A stretch of DNA of 64,000 bases from Elephas maximus indicus. Taxonomy: Eukaryota; Chordata; Mammalia; Proboscidea; Elephantidae. Numbering within the stretch: the first letter of the stretch is position 1; every line of letters starts with the position of its first letter. The DNA lies in the NCBI RefSeq assembly GCF_024166365.1, contig NC_064822.1:108310823-108374822 (forward strand), in the 5' to 3' direction. The notes beneath the pieces were generated by a model that ran no database searches, was not told the DNA's origin, and saw only the letters and a program-made list of their open reading frames with translations. The position numbers and the translations under genes are program-made. This document shows positions 47,608 to 56,298 of this stretch, one piece after another.

Positions 47608-49656
47608 GTATGTATATATATGGTGTAAACACATATACACACATACAGAGAGAGAAAGCAAACATGGCAAAATGTAGCGTATACAGGAGAATGTTGTACT
47701 GTTCCTGCAACTGTTCTGTAAATTTAAACTTTTTCCAGAAAAAAAAAAAGATTTTTTAAAATACTGATGCCCTAGCCCCATCTCTATAGACTCAGAAAGG
47801 GAGCTTTCAGGGGTTCTCTGCCCAGCCAGGGCTATGAGCCAATAGTCAGCAGACAATCAGGCCCCCAGCTCCCAGGCCGTTATTCTGAGAGCCTGAGAAA
47901 GGGTTTTGTTTGTGTGATCTCTGAAACAGTTCCACTAAAGAATGAAAAGTCACTAGGGGAGAGGGTGAGGAGGGTGGGCGGGGCAACTTGCTTCACCCTC
48001 TGCCATCCAGCCTCCCAGGCTCCCACCCACACAGCACCTGGGCCCACAGCCACATGGTCCAGGAGACTGTGCAGCATTGCACCTGTCGTGAGCAGTAACG
48101 AGAACTCTTGGTTCCAAGGACCACAGGAAAGTCCCACGTCCCCAGAGCTCCAGGTCCAAACGCGCACCGGGGTCCAAGAATCTGGGTCCCAGTCCCACTT
48201 CTGCCTCCAAACACTTATGTGATCCTGGAAAACTCACCTGACCTCACTAGACCTCAGTTTCCTCTTCTTAAAAATCAGCATAATATCACCTACCCTGACT
48301 TCTCATGGCACCACTGTGAGTATCACATGAGAAAGGGGACATCAATGTCCTTTGAGAAAGCTCAAATAATGAACCAAGGTATGACCAGGATCTTCCTCAT
48401 CAGGCCCCACTGCCTGAGGACTTAGGGCCAAGGCAGACGACGCCAGCGAAATGGATCAGAATATGTCATAGAACAGTGGGAGAGCCCCTTCTCCTCCCAC
48501 CTTGTCAAAAAGGAGACAAGGGAAGAAGTCAGGGTTCTCCAAATCTGAGACAGATGAAACTTCATATCCCCAGGTCGTGGTGACCTGGTGACCTGCTCCC
48601 CATGGTCCACCCCAAACTGAGCTTTCTGTACCAAACAGGGAGGAGGAATAGAAGAAGCAAAGAGGGGACTTTCCCAGGGAGCCACTCTGTTGGGTCCTGA
48701 TTACATCTTTGCCCCTTAGGCCTCCTCCAAGGCTAAGAGCACAGGGGACAGAGTCAGGGCTCCATGCCCTCAGCCTTGGATAACTTGTTCAGCTCGGAGC
48801 CATGGTTTTTCCAGGTGTAAAATGACAAAAGGCTACAAAGACCACCCACTAAGAGGAACTACAAGGACAGTCCATTGTTTAATTGTGGTTTTAGGCTACT
48901 GTGTGACCATATTAATCATGACCGCAGTAAAGATTCCAACATGCTAAAGATGGGCTTGGCCAATAGTCCGCACGAGTAGACTCACCTGAGCAATTGCGTT
49001 AAGACCAGGAAGACCATCTCCACCTCCCAGCTCAGGCCAGGACAGCTCCAAAAATTATCCCATCAACCCCCCATCCCAGTGCACAGGAGGCTACAACAGC
49101 CTTTGCCCAGTACCCCCTCTCTAGAGGCCTTACTTCTACTCCAAGGGGCTCCTCCTTGCTCCCCTCTACTGAAGCCCACCTTGTCAATGAAGGAGGCAAA
49201 CTTGTTGTTGAGGGTCTTGATCTGCTCCCGCTCTTGGGTGCGCACCCGCTGGATCTCCGGGTCTATCTCCACATTGAGGGGGGTCAGCAGGTTCTGGTTG
49301 ACAGTGACCTCCTGGATCCCACCAGGAGGGCAGGTGGGCACAAATGTCTGCCTGCCAGCCCCCAGGCCCATACAGGCTCTGCCACTGAGGGCAAAGCCCC
49401 CCTGAGCCTGCCCTAAGGAGGCCCCTGCAGCTACACTGGCTGAGATACTCTTGCTACCCCCCAAGTTATACAGGCTCCAGCTGCCAAAGCCACCTGTGCT
49501 AGGCTCACAGCGGGCCCCACCACCACTGCCACTGTTTCGGGACATGGTCACGGAGCTGAAGCTGGTGTGGGTCCGGGACCCACCCCCTCCGCTAGCAGAG
49601 CTGGAGCTGAAGCCCCCTTTGGTGGAGTATATCCGTGGAGACATAGAGGACCTCAT
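29640..49656 (-). CDS. KRT79: Keratin 79, type II cytoskeletal (nine exons)
   Basis: Epithelial type II keratin, known in mouse from hair-follicle infundibulum and sebaceous duct. Exons in transcription order: 49656-49180, 39891-39671, 38319-38259, 38132-38037, 33018-32854, 32669-32544, 31897-31677, 30165-30131, 29845-29640. All introns are GT-AG; 535 aa, equal to human K79. The start is the Met of '[15 protein letters not shown]', which matches the human N-terminus ('MRSSVSRQTYSTKGG'); an upstream in-frame Met at 49731 lies at or upstream of the expected transcription start and is not used. Helix initiation '[18 protein letters not shown]' spans residues 142-159, the rod ends near 456, and the tail ends '[15 protein letters not shown]'. 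Odd residues: W60 in the usually invariant 'SRSLYNLGG', C367 in 'ELTCTVQ', and T448 in the helix termination motif ('YRTLLEGEE' for 'YRKLLEGEE'). Frame and splice sites are intact. Intron 1 is 9.3 kb because of an antisense L1; intron 4 is 5.0 kb. Confidence 0.97.
30310..30950 (+). mobile_element. Old L1 3' fragment in KRT79 intron 7, split by a SINE
   Basis: The left part (30310-30551) encodes the L1 ORF2 C-terminal region ('caatggaatattactcagcc'). The right part (30753-30950) is an L1M-type 3' end ('ccactgagttgtacacttaa'). An AfroSINE separates them. Confidence 0.82.
30552..30752 (-). mobile_element. AfroSINE inside an old L1
   Basis: Reverse-oriented: 'ttgagtcaattctgactcat', 'gcacctctgggtggatttga' and 'ccatctgcaccacccag'. 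Confidence 0.9.
31190..31388 (-). mobile_element. AfroSINE in KRT79 intron 7
   Basis: A poly-A start, then 'attcatggcgaccccatgtg', 'tgctccatagggttttcttg' and 'ccatttgcaccatccagg'. Same strand as the gene. Confidence 0.9.
32310..32410 (+). repeat. MIR fragment in KRT79 intron 6
   Basis: 'tatgctgtgtgaccttggac' and 'ataaaagagggtgttgatct' are MIR-like. Confidence 0.65.
33270..33610 (-). repeat. MIR-like sequence in KRT79 intron 4
   Basis: 'ggtgccaggtgctatgctag' and 'aacacacccaaggtcaccag' are reverse MIR blocks separated by unassigned sequence. Confidence 0.5.
34105..34260 (-). repeat. MIR in KRT79 intron 4
   Basis: 'cacttactatggttccagac', 'attaagtaagttgccccaaa' and 'caccagctagtaagtggaga'. Confidence 0.72.
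34485..34695 (+). repeat. MIR in KRT79 intron 4
   Basis: 'ctcagcttcctgttctgtaa', 'aatgaccataataatagctt' and 'ggtgagtgcttagtaaaatg'. Confidence 0.75.
35500..35725 (+). repeat. L2 LINE 3' fragment in KRT79 intron 4
   Basis: 'caactcaaatgtcctctcct', 'gggcagggacttcatctttc' and 'actaggtaaatgtttgttaa'. The remainder of intron 4 (35726-37659) holds no element I recognise. Confidence 0.75.
37660..37895 (+). repeat. MIR in KRT79 intron 4
   Basis: 'agttctagctctgcctctta', 'ctatgtgacctgag' and 'aagttgttgagaatattatg'. Confidence 0.78.
38380..38556 (-). mobile_element. AfroSINE in KRT79 intron 2
   Basis: 'gtgtgttacagagtagaact', 'tgctccatagggttttcttg' and 'gtttgctccacccaggg'. It sits about 60 bp upstream of the exon 3 acceptor, in the same sense as the gene. 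Confidence 0.88.
39018..39135 (+). mobile_element. AfroSINE, 5' truncated, in KRT79 intron 2
   Basis: Starts at the B box ('cagttcgaatctgccaggcg') and keeps 'gaatcagaatcgactcgacg' plus the 'gggtttggtttggttt' end. Confidence 0.88.
40240..41276 (+). promoter_or_regulatory. L1 5' UTR / internal promoter with tandem GC-rich units
   Basis: Opens with 'gcggagccaagatggcgg', whose 'ccaagatggcgg' (40247-40258) resembles the YY1 site at the start of human L1. Between about 40430 and 40960, three GC- and CpG-rich units recur: 'ctgaactaaccccgggagg'-like at 40472, 40660 and 40825, and 'agaagtccccgggaggcag' at 40535, 40724 and 40893. Confidence 0.82.
41277..42293 (+). CDS. L1 ORF1 protein (RNA-binding, coiled-coil trimer)
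   Basis: Encodes 338 aa, the same length as human ORF1p. ORF1p coats L1 RNA in the cytoplasmic ribonucleoprotein. It has a basic N-terminus ('[15 protein letters not shown]'), a long heptad-rich coiled coil at about residues 45-155, an RRM beginning at '[10 protein letters not shown]' (residue 170), and a C-terminal domain with '[17 protein letters not shown]' and '[20 protein letters not shown]'. An in-frame GTG lies just upstream, but ATG 41277 gives the family length. No stops or frameshifts. Confidence 0.96.
   Translation: MARRQQSISNHLKKQTVTASPTPQTKESKSFPNEDTILELSDTEYKKLIYRMLNDITNEIRISAEKAKEHTDKTVEELKKIIQEHTGKINKLQESIERQHVEIQKINNKITELDNTLGSQRSRLEQLECRLGHLEDQGINTNIAEKKSDKRIKKNEETLRIMWDSIKKDNLRVIGVPEQGGGTENTEKIVEELLTENFPDIMKDERISIQDAHRTPFKIDPKRKTPRHIIIKLTKTKDKQKILKAAREKRKVSFKGESIRICSDYSAETMQARREWDDIYRTLKEKNCQPRIIYPAKLSLKYEGEIKIFTDKHKFREFAKTKPKLQEILKDIVWSENQ
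42294..42750 (+). other. L1 inter-ORF spacer with small open frame
   Basis: 457 bp, against about 63 bp in human L1. An open frame from the ATG at 42488 (88 codons, Lys/Asn-rich, no known domain) ends in a TGA at 42752-42754 that overlaps the ORF2 ATG as ATGA. Confidence 0.75.
42751..46566 (+). CDS. L1 ORF2 protein (endonuclease-reverse transcriptase)
   Basis: Encodes 1271 aa (human 1275). It performs target-primed reverse transcription, nicking DNA and copying L1 RNA. The apurinic-like endonuclease has N14, E43 ('CCLQETH'), D145/N147 ('VGDFNTPL') and the 'SDHKAI' histidine motif, at the same N-terminal numbering as human. The reverse transcriptase has '[15 protein letters not shown]', '[18 protein letters not shown]' and the catalytic 'FADDMIIY' with D702/D703. 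The Cys-rich C-terminus '[19 protein letters not shown]' starts at residue 1128. All inspected key residues are present and the frame is uninterrupted. Confidence 0.97.
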   Translation: MTALKTYLSIITLNVNGLNAPIKRQRVTDWIKKHDPSICCLQETHLRLRDTNKLKLKGWKKVYQANNKQKRRGVAILISDKIDFRLKSTTKDKEGHYIMIKGTIDQEDITILNIYAPNDRAARYINQILTELKSEIDTSTIIVGDFNTPLSEKDRTSSKKLNRDTEDLITTINQLDLIDLYRTLHPTAAKYTFFSSAHGTFSRIDHILGHKTNLCRVQNIEILQSIFSDHKAIKLEINNRRTREKKSNTWKMNNTLLKKDWVIEDIKEGIRKFIESNENENTSYQNLWDTAKAVLRGQFISINAHIQKEERAKIRELSLQLEQIESEQQKNPSGTRRKQIIKIRAELNELENRKTIERINKAKSWFFEKINKIDKPLARLTKEIQERKQITRIRNEKDHITTEPNEIKRIISDYYEKLYSNKFENLEEMDEFLEKHYLPKLTHSEAEQLNRPITKKEIEMVIKKLPTKKSPGPDGFTAEFYQIFREELTPLLLKVFQSIENDGILPNSFYEATISLIPKPGKDITKKENYRPISLMNIDAKILNKILANRIQQHIKKIIHPDQVGFIPGMQGWFNIRKTINVIHHINKTKDKNHMILSIDAEKAFDKVQHPFMIKTLTKIGIEGKFLNIIKGIYAKPTANITLNGENLKAFPLRTGTRQGCPLSPLLFNIVLEVLARAIRLDKEIKGIRIGKEEVKLSLFADDMIIYTENPKESSRKLLKLIEEFGRVSGYKINIRKSLGFLYINKKNTEEEITKSIPFTVAPKKIRYLGINLTKDVKDLYKENYKALLQEIQKDILKWKNIPCSWIGRLNIVKMSILPKAIYTFNALPIQIPMSYFKGIEKQITNFIWKGKKPRISKALLKKKKKVGGLTLPDFRTYYTATVVKTAWYWYNNRHIDQWNRIENPDIDPSTYEQLIFDKGPVSINWGKDSLFNKWCWHNWISICKKMKQDPYLTPCTKTNSKWIKDLNIKTKTIKIMEEKIGTTLGALIQGINRIQNITKNDEEKPDNWELLKIKHLCSSKDFTKRVKRPPTDWERIFSYDISDQRLISKIYMILSKLNHKKTNNPIKKWAKDMNTHFSKEDIQAANRYMRKCSRSLAIREMQIKTTMRFHLTPTRLALIQKTQNNKCWRGCGEIGTLIHCWWECKMVQPLWKSIWRYLKQLEIELPYNPEIPLLGIYPRDTRAFIQTDICTPMFIAALFTIAKSWKQPRCPSTDEWVNKLWYIHTMEYYASIKNSDESLKHFITWRNLEGIMLSEMSQRQKDKYCIRPLL
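46618..46646 (+). repeat. G-run tract in the L1 3' UTR
   Basis: Five or more runs of at least three G separated by single A or T ('gggagggagggagggtggg'), a G-quadruplex-type polypurine tract. A G-rich 3' UTR tract is a known L1 feature. Confidence 0.8.
47549..47554 (+). terminator. L1 polyadenylation signal AATAAA
   Basis: AATAAA just before the ~38-bp poly-A tail of the intact L1. Confidence 0.85.
47625..47760 (+). repeat. Probable old L1 3' end flanking the young L1
   Basis: 'gaatgttgtactgttcctgc' and 'aactgttctgtaaatttaaa' followed by A-rich sequence resemble an L1M 3' end. The young L1 seems to have landed in this older repeat. Confidence 0.5.
48170..48350 (+). repeat. MIR in KRT79 intron 1
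   Basis: 'tatgtgatcctggaaaactc', 'agacctcagtttcctcttct' and 'gcaccactgtgagtatcaca'. Confidence 0.75.
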
Positions 49657-49738
49657 GGCTGTCAGTGGAGCGCAGAGCAGGCTGTGCTGGGAGCTGCAGC
49701 TGGGAGGGAGCGCAGTGAGCCACTGGGCCACTGATGGG

Positions 49739-49747
49739 CTTTTTATC
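49739..49747 (-). promoter_or_regulatory. KRT79: KRT79 TATA-like box (GATAAAAAG)
   Basis: About 85 bp upstream of the chosen ATG on the minus strand, predicting a start near 49710. Same spacing as in KRT4 and KRT78. Confidence 0.65.
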
Positions 49748-49759
49748 TTTTCCCAACTG

Positions 49760-52161
49760 GGCTGGTCCTAGGCTCCACAAACACTTCTGTCCCATCACCC
49801 CAGGAGGTGAGGGAGGGGCCCTGTGGGCTGGGGAGTGCCCCTTCCCCCAGCAGAAGGGAGGAGCTACTCCCAGTTATCACCTGTACTCCAGAGCTGGGAC
49901 AGAAGACTGTCTGGGGCGGGATGCCACCTTCTGCCCCCTCAAGCTCTCCTCCCTTGGAACAGGGTGATACCGGCTCCCACAGCCATCCCCACTGCTCAGG
50001 GGTTTACTTGGTCTCCTCCCACCCAGTCCTGGTGGCTGCCGTCAATGGGGCTCTGTTCTGCGGGTTTTGCCCCAGGCTCTTGTCGTAAGCCAAGGCCCCA
50101 GGGCCTGGGGCTCTGCAGGTGGTAAGGGAAGGTGCATTGAGAAATGTGCTGCTGGAGAGAGTGCTCAAGCCTGCTCCAGTCCCACCCTCCCAGCCCACAG
50201 CCTCATTGCCTTCTAGCAGGTTCAGGGTGGTGGGCATAGGTGGCAGAGTAAGGGTGGGGGCAGTCTGTTGTTTTGTCATACTCTGACAGGCGGCCAAGTG
50301 AAGACCTGTGCTGGGCAAGGTGTCTATTAGGACAGAAAGAAGGTTCCTGCCCAGCCATGGGCCTGGGCACTGGAGGAGGACACAAGAGAAGGCTTGGGCT
50401 CCTAAGCAATGGCCTGAAGCCTAGAGGCGAAGCACACTGTTCTGGGGCTGAGGAGAGGCAGGGGAGCTTCAGCTAGAGCCTGGGACCCCTGACACTCTGT
50501 CCGTGGGGGAGCCTCTTCAGAAGGGTCCAGCCATTTAGGAGGGAGCTGGCAGTGGGTGGAAGATACATCTTATCCTGGCTGGAAATATGTACAGATCCAA
50601 GAGACCCACAGAGCACCACCATCATTGCCATATACCCCTGCCCACAAGGAGTCCAGAGGGGTCAGGGGCTCTTTGAATCATTTTACATGGTCTCCTCCAT
50701 GCCTTGCCCACCTACAGGCTACCAGGACCAAACACATTGCTTAGCAAAGACTGAAAGTGTTAGGGATGAAGGAGTGATTGTGGAGGGGATCTTAGAGACT
50801 GTCTCTTCCTTCCTTCTTACAGGGAGAAACAGACCCAGAGGGGAGCAGACACAGGCACTTCCTGTACTTGTCACACAGCAGCCAGAAGAGGAGGCAGGAG
50901 ACGGGACCTCGATAGGAGGAGTCCCACAGTCCAGCAGCCCAGACAGAACTGTGGGATCTTTTTCTAGGGCGACTAGAAGTGGCTCTCAATTGCCAGAAGG
51001 TGAATTCAGTTCCATTGGGCAATGGGAGTGAGGGGTCCCCCCTCCCACCCAGCCCACACAGAGGACGTGGGAGGCTGCTTTGTCTTTTCCAGTCCTTAAT
51101 CCCCAGTCTCCTAATGCCAAGAGTAGGTTTTCTTCCTCCTTGGAGTGAGGATATCAGGCATTTGGGGGCATCCTGCTGGCAGATGAATCCCCATGGAGCT
51201 GTGTGTCCTCAGGTAACCCTTACCCTCTCTGGGCTTCATTTCTTTTGCCTTTAAGCAGCGCCTGCCACAGGAGTGCTTTGGAAAAGCAAGGGCCTGAGAT
51301 CCTAGGACTGAGCTGTCCCTTCCCACTGATTTTGTCTTCTTTCCCTGAGGCTGTGATCACTTTCTCAGCCTCCCTTATCTCTCTCTACCACTTCGTGGGG
51401 GGTGGAGACAGCTGTGAGTGGGGCTTTGCCTCCAGGATGTGGCCGCAGGCCCCATGGGGAAGGGAATGATGTCAGCCCTTTGAGTCACAGCAACAGCGGG
51501 GAGGTGGTAGTGGGAGTTGGGCTGTAAACACAAACTTCACCCCAACCCAGAGACTGACAGTCAGCCACCCAAGTCGTCCGTCCCCACACATTTACCCAGG
51601 ACATACTCTGTGCCAGGCATTGTGTGAGGCTGGTGATAGACGGGGCATGAGTCCTGCTCACACAGCTCACTGGAGACAGTGAGACATGGAGACAGCCTCC
51701 CTCACACCCAGTCAGAGAGCTCACTGGCCTCAGCCCAGGCCAGGGATACAGAGGCCACTTTGCCTTTTCCAGCCCTTAGTCCCAATCTACTCTCACGCGG
51801 GACACCCAAGCTCACACCTTCCTTCGGCAGCCCAAGGAGAAGCAGTGTCCTCCCTCCTGCTGTCCATGGAGAGGGAGAGCTGCTCCCTGCTGTTGCTTGT
51901 TTCCAGTGGCCTCCCTCTCTGGATACTGTCACCTGCCCAGACTCCCTCCTTGCCAGCAGGAGTAGAGGGGCTTGAATGCCACTGCTTATAGAAGATGAGG
52001 CAAGACAGCTGATCGTTCATCGGCAAATTAGCTCCTAACAGAGGCCACGCTGGGTGCTGAACACTAGGAAAGACACAGGGGTGGAGATGACATAGCCACT
52101 GCCCTTGAAGAGGCCGCATAGAGGGGTAGGGCTTTCTGACTTAATCGTAATTGTTACCATT
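49760..52161. other. KRT79 upstream spacer
   Basis: No gene or clear interspersed repeat. A consensus AP-1 site TGAGTCA occurs at 51481-51487, and a weak internal duplication is visible (51069-51121 and 51749-51798). Several long open frames are GC-rich chance frames without domains. Confidence 0.45.
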
Positions 52162-52608
52162 GTCATTGTTGCTAGTTGCCCCCAAGTTGGCTCTGACTCA
52201 TGGTGACCCCATGTACAACAGAATGAGATGCTACCCAGTCCTGCACCATTGTCACAATTGGTGGTATGCTCAAGTCCATTTATTGTGACCACTGCGTATT
52301 TTGAGTGCCTTCCAACCTAGGGGCCCTCATCTTCCAGCACTGTATCGGTCAATGTTCTGTTGTGATTCACAGGGTTTTCATTGGCTAATTTCCAGGAGTA
52401 TACCAACAGGCTGATAGATCGCCTGACTTCAAGCAGGAAGAAAATCCCCTCTTGGCATTAAGGGACTGCTCCTAGTCTGTCTTAGCCTGGAAGCTCCTCT
52501 ACAACTTGTCTACCACCTGCTGGTATTTGAAATATTGGTGGCAGAACTTCCAGCATCATAACAACATACAAGCCATCACAGTGTGACAAACTGACAGATG
52601 GGTGGTGG
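52162..52608 (-). mobile_element. Internally deleted RTE derivative
   Basis: From its 5' end (52608) it follows the RTE 5' UTR ('CATCTGTCAGTTTGTCACAC', 'GGTTGGAAGGCACTCAAAA'). It then jumps to the RTE 3' end ('CTGTTGTACATGGGGTCACC', 'ATGAGTCAGAGCC'), with about 2.7 kb of coding region absent and no tRNA head. Confidence 0.75.
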
Positions 52609-52695
52609 AATTATTATCATAGTCAGCATTTATTGAGCACTTGCTACATGACAGACAGTGGCCTAAGCACTTTACAGGCAACAGTGCATTTCACC
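52609..52695 (-). repeat. MIR fragment
   Basis: 'cagcatttattgagcacttg' and 'gcctaagcactttacaggca' resemble the MIR 3' half in reverse. Confidence 0.65.
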
Positions 52696-53259
52696 TCCGT
52701 GCTGGTTTTGCTCCTTCCCACCCTCCTCAGCCATGCTCTGTTTCCCAGGAGACTGGCCCCCCTGGGCTCCTCCCTTGCTCTCTGGCTTCCAGTTGGGCTG
52801 GCCAGTGGGAGACATGGGCAGTAGATGAGAGGAAGGGAGAGAGAGGCGAGGTATTTCTTCCCCGCTCCAGCACTGTCTCTGACAGTGGTTACATTCCTTC
52901 CTGATTACAGCTTCTTCTGTGATCCCTCTTCCTACAGTTCCAGCAATTCTAGAATCGGGTCACTCCACTTCAGCTCTATAGAGAGTGACCAACTCATCTT
53001 GATTTTCCCAGGACCGTCAGTTTTAGCCCTGAAAGTCCTGGCTTCCGGAAAAGCCCTCAGTCCCAGGCAAACCAGGACACCTGGTCACCCTTGCTATAGA
53101 GGTGATACCAGCTTCCCGCTCTTGCTAGTCTCTGGCCTCTACACCCTTTGTTCCCTTGGCTCTTTCCACACCTCTGTAAGCAATGTCTTCATTAAAGTCA
53201 ATGGCATTGAACTATCTTGGGTGAATTCCTTCTGGAATCCTGAATAGAACAATCCTCAC
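52696..53259. other. Spacer with no recognised element
   Basis: Nothing supportable is seen here. Confidence 0.4.
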
Positions 53260-53440
53260 ACTACTATATGAAGTAGGTATTATTATTGAATCCTTTTCAC
53301 AGATGAGGAAATTGAAGCATGGAGAGGTTAAGCAACTTGGTCAAAGTCACACCACTAGTAAATGGCAGAGCTGGAATTCGAGCCCAGGAATCTGGCTCCG
53401 GGGCCATGTTCTCACCCACTGCACTGGCTCCCTCACACAA
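53260..53440 (-). repeat. MIR
   Basis: 'cagatgaggaaattgaagca', 'agcaacttggtcaaagtcac' and 'ggcagagctggaattcgagc'. Confidence 0.85.
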
Positions 53441-53667
53441 GGCTAAGAAGCTTCCTTCTGGGATAATTTTGATGGATGGATCTATGGATCTCAGGAAGAG
53501 GCCGTCTCCCCCTAAAGCCCAGGGAGATGAATAGCAGCCCAGGCTCTGGAGTGTAGAGTTGAGCCAGGTAACTCCCTGGGTCTGGAAAGGGAGAAGGGGC
53601 AGGAGCAACACTGCAGATGATGATGAGGCTACCGGGATGAGTGGAGAAGGTGCTCCTCCCGGTCCCT

Positions 53668-54180
53668 CCCTCATGGATTCAATTGTGTCCCCCCAAAATA
53701 TGCATCGACTTGGTGAGGCCATGATTCCCAATATTGTGTGATTGTCCACCATTTTGTCATTTGATAAGATTTTTCTATGTATTGTAAATCCCATCACTAT
53801 GATGTTAGTAAAATGGATTAGCAGCAATTATATTGACGAGATCTACAAGATTAGATAGTGTTTTAAGCCAATTTCTCTTGAGACATAAAAGAGAGAAGCA
53901 ACCAGAGAGGCTCGGGGACCTTAAACTAACAAAAAAGCAGCACAAGGAGTAGAGCACTGCCTTTGGACCTGAGGTTCCTGAGCAGAGAAGCTCCTAGACC
54001 ACCGGAAGATTGATGACAAGGACCTTGCTCCACAGTCGGCAGAGAGATAGAAACTTCCCCTGGAGCTGGTGCCCTAAATTTGGACTTCTAGCCTACTGGA
54101 CTGTGAAAGAATAAACATCTGTTTGTTAAAGCCATTCCACTTGTGGCATTTCTGTTATAGCAGCACTAGATGACTAACAC
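53668..54180 (+). mobile_element. Probable solo LTR fossil (ERVL-like)
   Basis: About 510 bp with LTR-type ends ('attcaattgtgtccccccaa' at the left, 'cagcactagatgactaacac' at the right) and an internal AATAAA near the 3' side. No internal viral genes are attached, so it reads as a solo LTR. Moderately diverged and old. The family assignment is from memory of similar LTRs and is tentative. Confidence 0.55.
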
Positions 54181-54986
54181 CCTCCTAGCACCTTGTCCTG
54201 GACGCCCACATCCCTGGCTTCCTGCAGAGCTTCCTAAAGGAGAGAGAAGGAAAAGAAATTTCCATCCTCATGTTTAGACAAGCCCAGGCATGGGATGGGA
54301 GCCAAGAGGTAGGAAGGTTAGGGGGGTAGTTTCACTCCCAAATCCCCATCAGAGCCTCTGGGCACAATCTGAGCTGCAGGTCCCTGTCCTGGGTGCAGGA
54401 GAAGAACCTGCCCAGGGGTTCCAGGCTAATAGAGAAGCTGGATCTCACACCAGAACCAAGACAGATGTAGAGCCCAGGACAGCAACAGGTACAGCCAGAC
54501 TGTGCCAGGGACAGGAATGTACTGGTGGGTACAAGGATGTGGAATAAAAGAAGGTTTCCAGGAGAAGGAAATGTTGGTTCAGAATGGGGAAGAAAAAGGG
54601 GCAGGGACGAAAGGGGATGCCCCAAGTCAGGAGTAAAGCCTAGTACAGGCAATTAACCAGGAACAAGCTATGAGAGTTCCTAAGATCAGTGGAGACACAG
54701 GGAGATGGAGGGCATCCCAGAGAGTATACTGGAGGGCTTGAAGGAATACTTTGATAAACTGATGGGGATGAGGAGTGAGCATACTTAAACAACCACCAGT
54801 ATTTTACAAATTGCTTTCTGAAGAGAGTGGGCTGGGGAGCTACACAGCTTTTGTTTTGCTGGGTGAGGTATACAACCCTGGAGGAGAGCTGAATTGCTGG
54901 AAGAAGTTGCAGAGTTAATTGCACATTGCCACAAGGACCCTTCATCTCTGCCCTTCAGCCTCTTCCCTAAATGCAATTTGAACACA
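54181..54986. other. Spacer with no recognised element
   Basis: Nothing supportable is seen here apart from possible weak similarity to the region around 55.6-55.8 kb. Confidence 0.4.
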
Positions 54987-55109
54987 TATTTAAGACTATT
55001 GCTTAGTATCAGTTTTAAATTATTAACCTTCGTGAGGAACTCCTGTCCAGGAGAAGGGCCAGACTAAGGCTCAGAAATGAAAGGTGGAAGTGAGGTAACA
55101 AGAACCTGG
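54987..55109. repeat. Local direct repeat, copy 1
   Basis: Aligns over about 120 bp, at roughly 75-80% by eye, with 55854-55975; both share 'ctaaggctcaga' and 'caagaacc'. Same orientation, about 867 bp apart. Confidence 0.7.
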
Positions 55110-55149
55110 ATAGAGCCCGAGCACAGGGGGTTGAACAGTTCAACAGTTG

Positions 55150-55425
55150 CTCATGGCTACCCCACGTTTGTTAGACTCATGGCTACCCCGTGTGTTAGAC
55201 TCATGGCTACCCCATGTGTGTTAGACTCATGGCTACCCCGTGTGTTAGACTCATGGCTACCCCGTGTGTGTTAGAGTAGAACTTGCTCCATAGGGTTTTC
55301 AGTGGATGACTTTGTGGAAGTAAATCACCAGGTCTTTTTTCCAAGGCACCTCTGAGTGAATCAAACCTCCAACCTTTCAGCTAGTAGCTGAACACATTAA
55401 CAATTTGCACTACTCAAGGACTCCT
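55150..55425 (-). mobile_element. AfroSINE carrying a minisatellite
   Basis: Reverse AfroSINE ('tgctccatagggttttcagt', 'gcacctctgagtgaatcaaa', 'acaatttgcactactcaagg'). Its 'ctcatggctaccccgtgtg' segment is repeated five times at 55150-55275, with lengths 26, 24, 26, 24 and 26 bp. Confidence 0.9.
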
Positions 55426-55853
55426 TCTTTTTTTTTTTCAAGGACTCCTTCCCCAGGGTATCTGAGTTAGCCACAGGACGCCTCTGGCCCTGGAGGCTGT
55501 GGGCTCAGAGAAGGAAGATCAGGCTCTCATGGATGGAAGGGATTATGCCAGAAGGGGTGGGAGACACAGTGTGATCATTAGGAGGGCAGGGCCTACCAGA
55601 GAAACTTGAGTCCTAGCCCAGTGCCTCAAGTATGTTTGCACTCAATACAATTTGTGGGAAGTACAGAGGGTGAGGGAAAGAAGAAGCAGGGAGATACAAA
55701 AACACCCACCCCGGGGAAAATTAGGTGCTGTTTCATGTCAGAGGAGAGCTAGAGAAATGGAGGACCAGAGAGAGGAATGAAGAGGACAAGACCTCTTGGT
55801 TCCAAGCTGTAGATTCTGGTCAGTGGGCCTGAGACCTCCCCGCTAAAGGACAA
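55426..55853. other. Spacer with no recognised element
   Basis: Short T-run at 55428-55438, otherwise nothing supportable. Confidence 0.4.
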
Positions 55854-55975
55854 TATTTGGTCTATTGCATAGAACCAGTGCTCAATTATGAACCTGCATG
55901 AGCCACCTCATGCCCAGGAGAAAGGCAGGCTAAGGCTCAGAGATGACAGGTGGGAGTAAAGTATCAAGAACCAGG
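55854..55975. repeat. Local direct repeat, copy 2
   Basis: Partner of 54987-55109. It lies immediately beside the duplicated KRT78 intron 7 segment. Confidence 0.7.
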
Positions 55976-56000
55976 CTTGCTGCTGCAGACAGAGCAATAT

Positions 56001-56106
56001 TAAAATCTCTCCCAGCAGAGCTGGTTGCCCCTAGTGACTCACAGTGCCAGTAAATCTGTCAGAGTCCCCTTAGCATGAAGAGTGCTGTGTGGGGGGATTC
56101 CACCCT
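56001..56106. repeat. Copy of KRT78 intron 7 sequence, downstream of KRT78
   Basis: Aligns, at about 70-75% by eye, with 56958-57066 inside KRT78 intron 7. Shared blocks include 'taaaatc', 'ccagcag' and 'gagctgg'/'gtgctgg', and the order and strand are the same. Confidence 0.65.
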
Positions 56107-56298
56107 CCCCTCCTACTGGTCAAGCCCACCCAGGAGTTTTTCAGCCCAGAGGCTGGGGAAGAGGAGAAGATGAGGCTGGCTGTCTGGATGAGGAGGGCTG
56201 GTTACTATGCACCTTAACTTGGGGTGGACAACAGACAAATGAGATGTGCAAGCATTCAGAGCAACAGACAGCAAGTCTGGAGAGGAAAGCAGTATGGC

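Noticed and set aside
49654-49731. Upstream in-frame Met for KRT79 at 49731
   Set aside because: It lies at or above the predicted transcription start, and the human protein aligns from the Met at 49656.
50552-51031. 159-codon plus-strand open frame upstream of KRT79
   Set aside because: No domain, no splice context, and overlapping frames of similar length occur on both strands in this GC-rich stretch.
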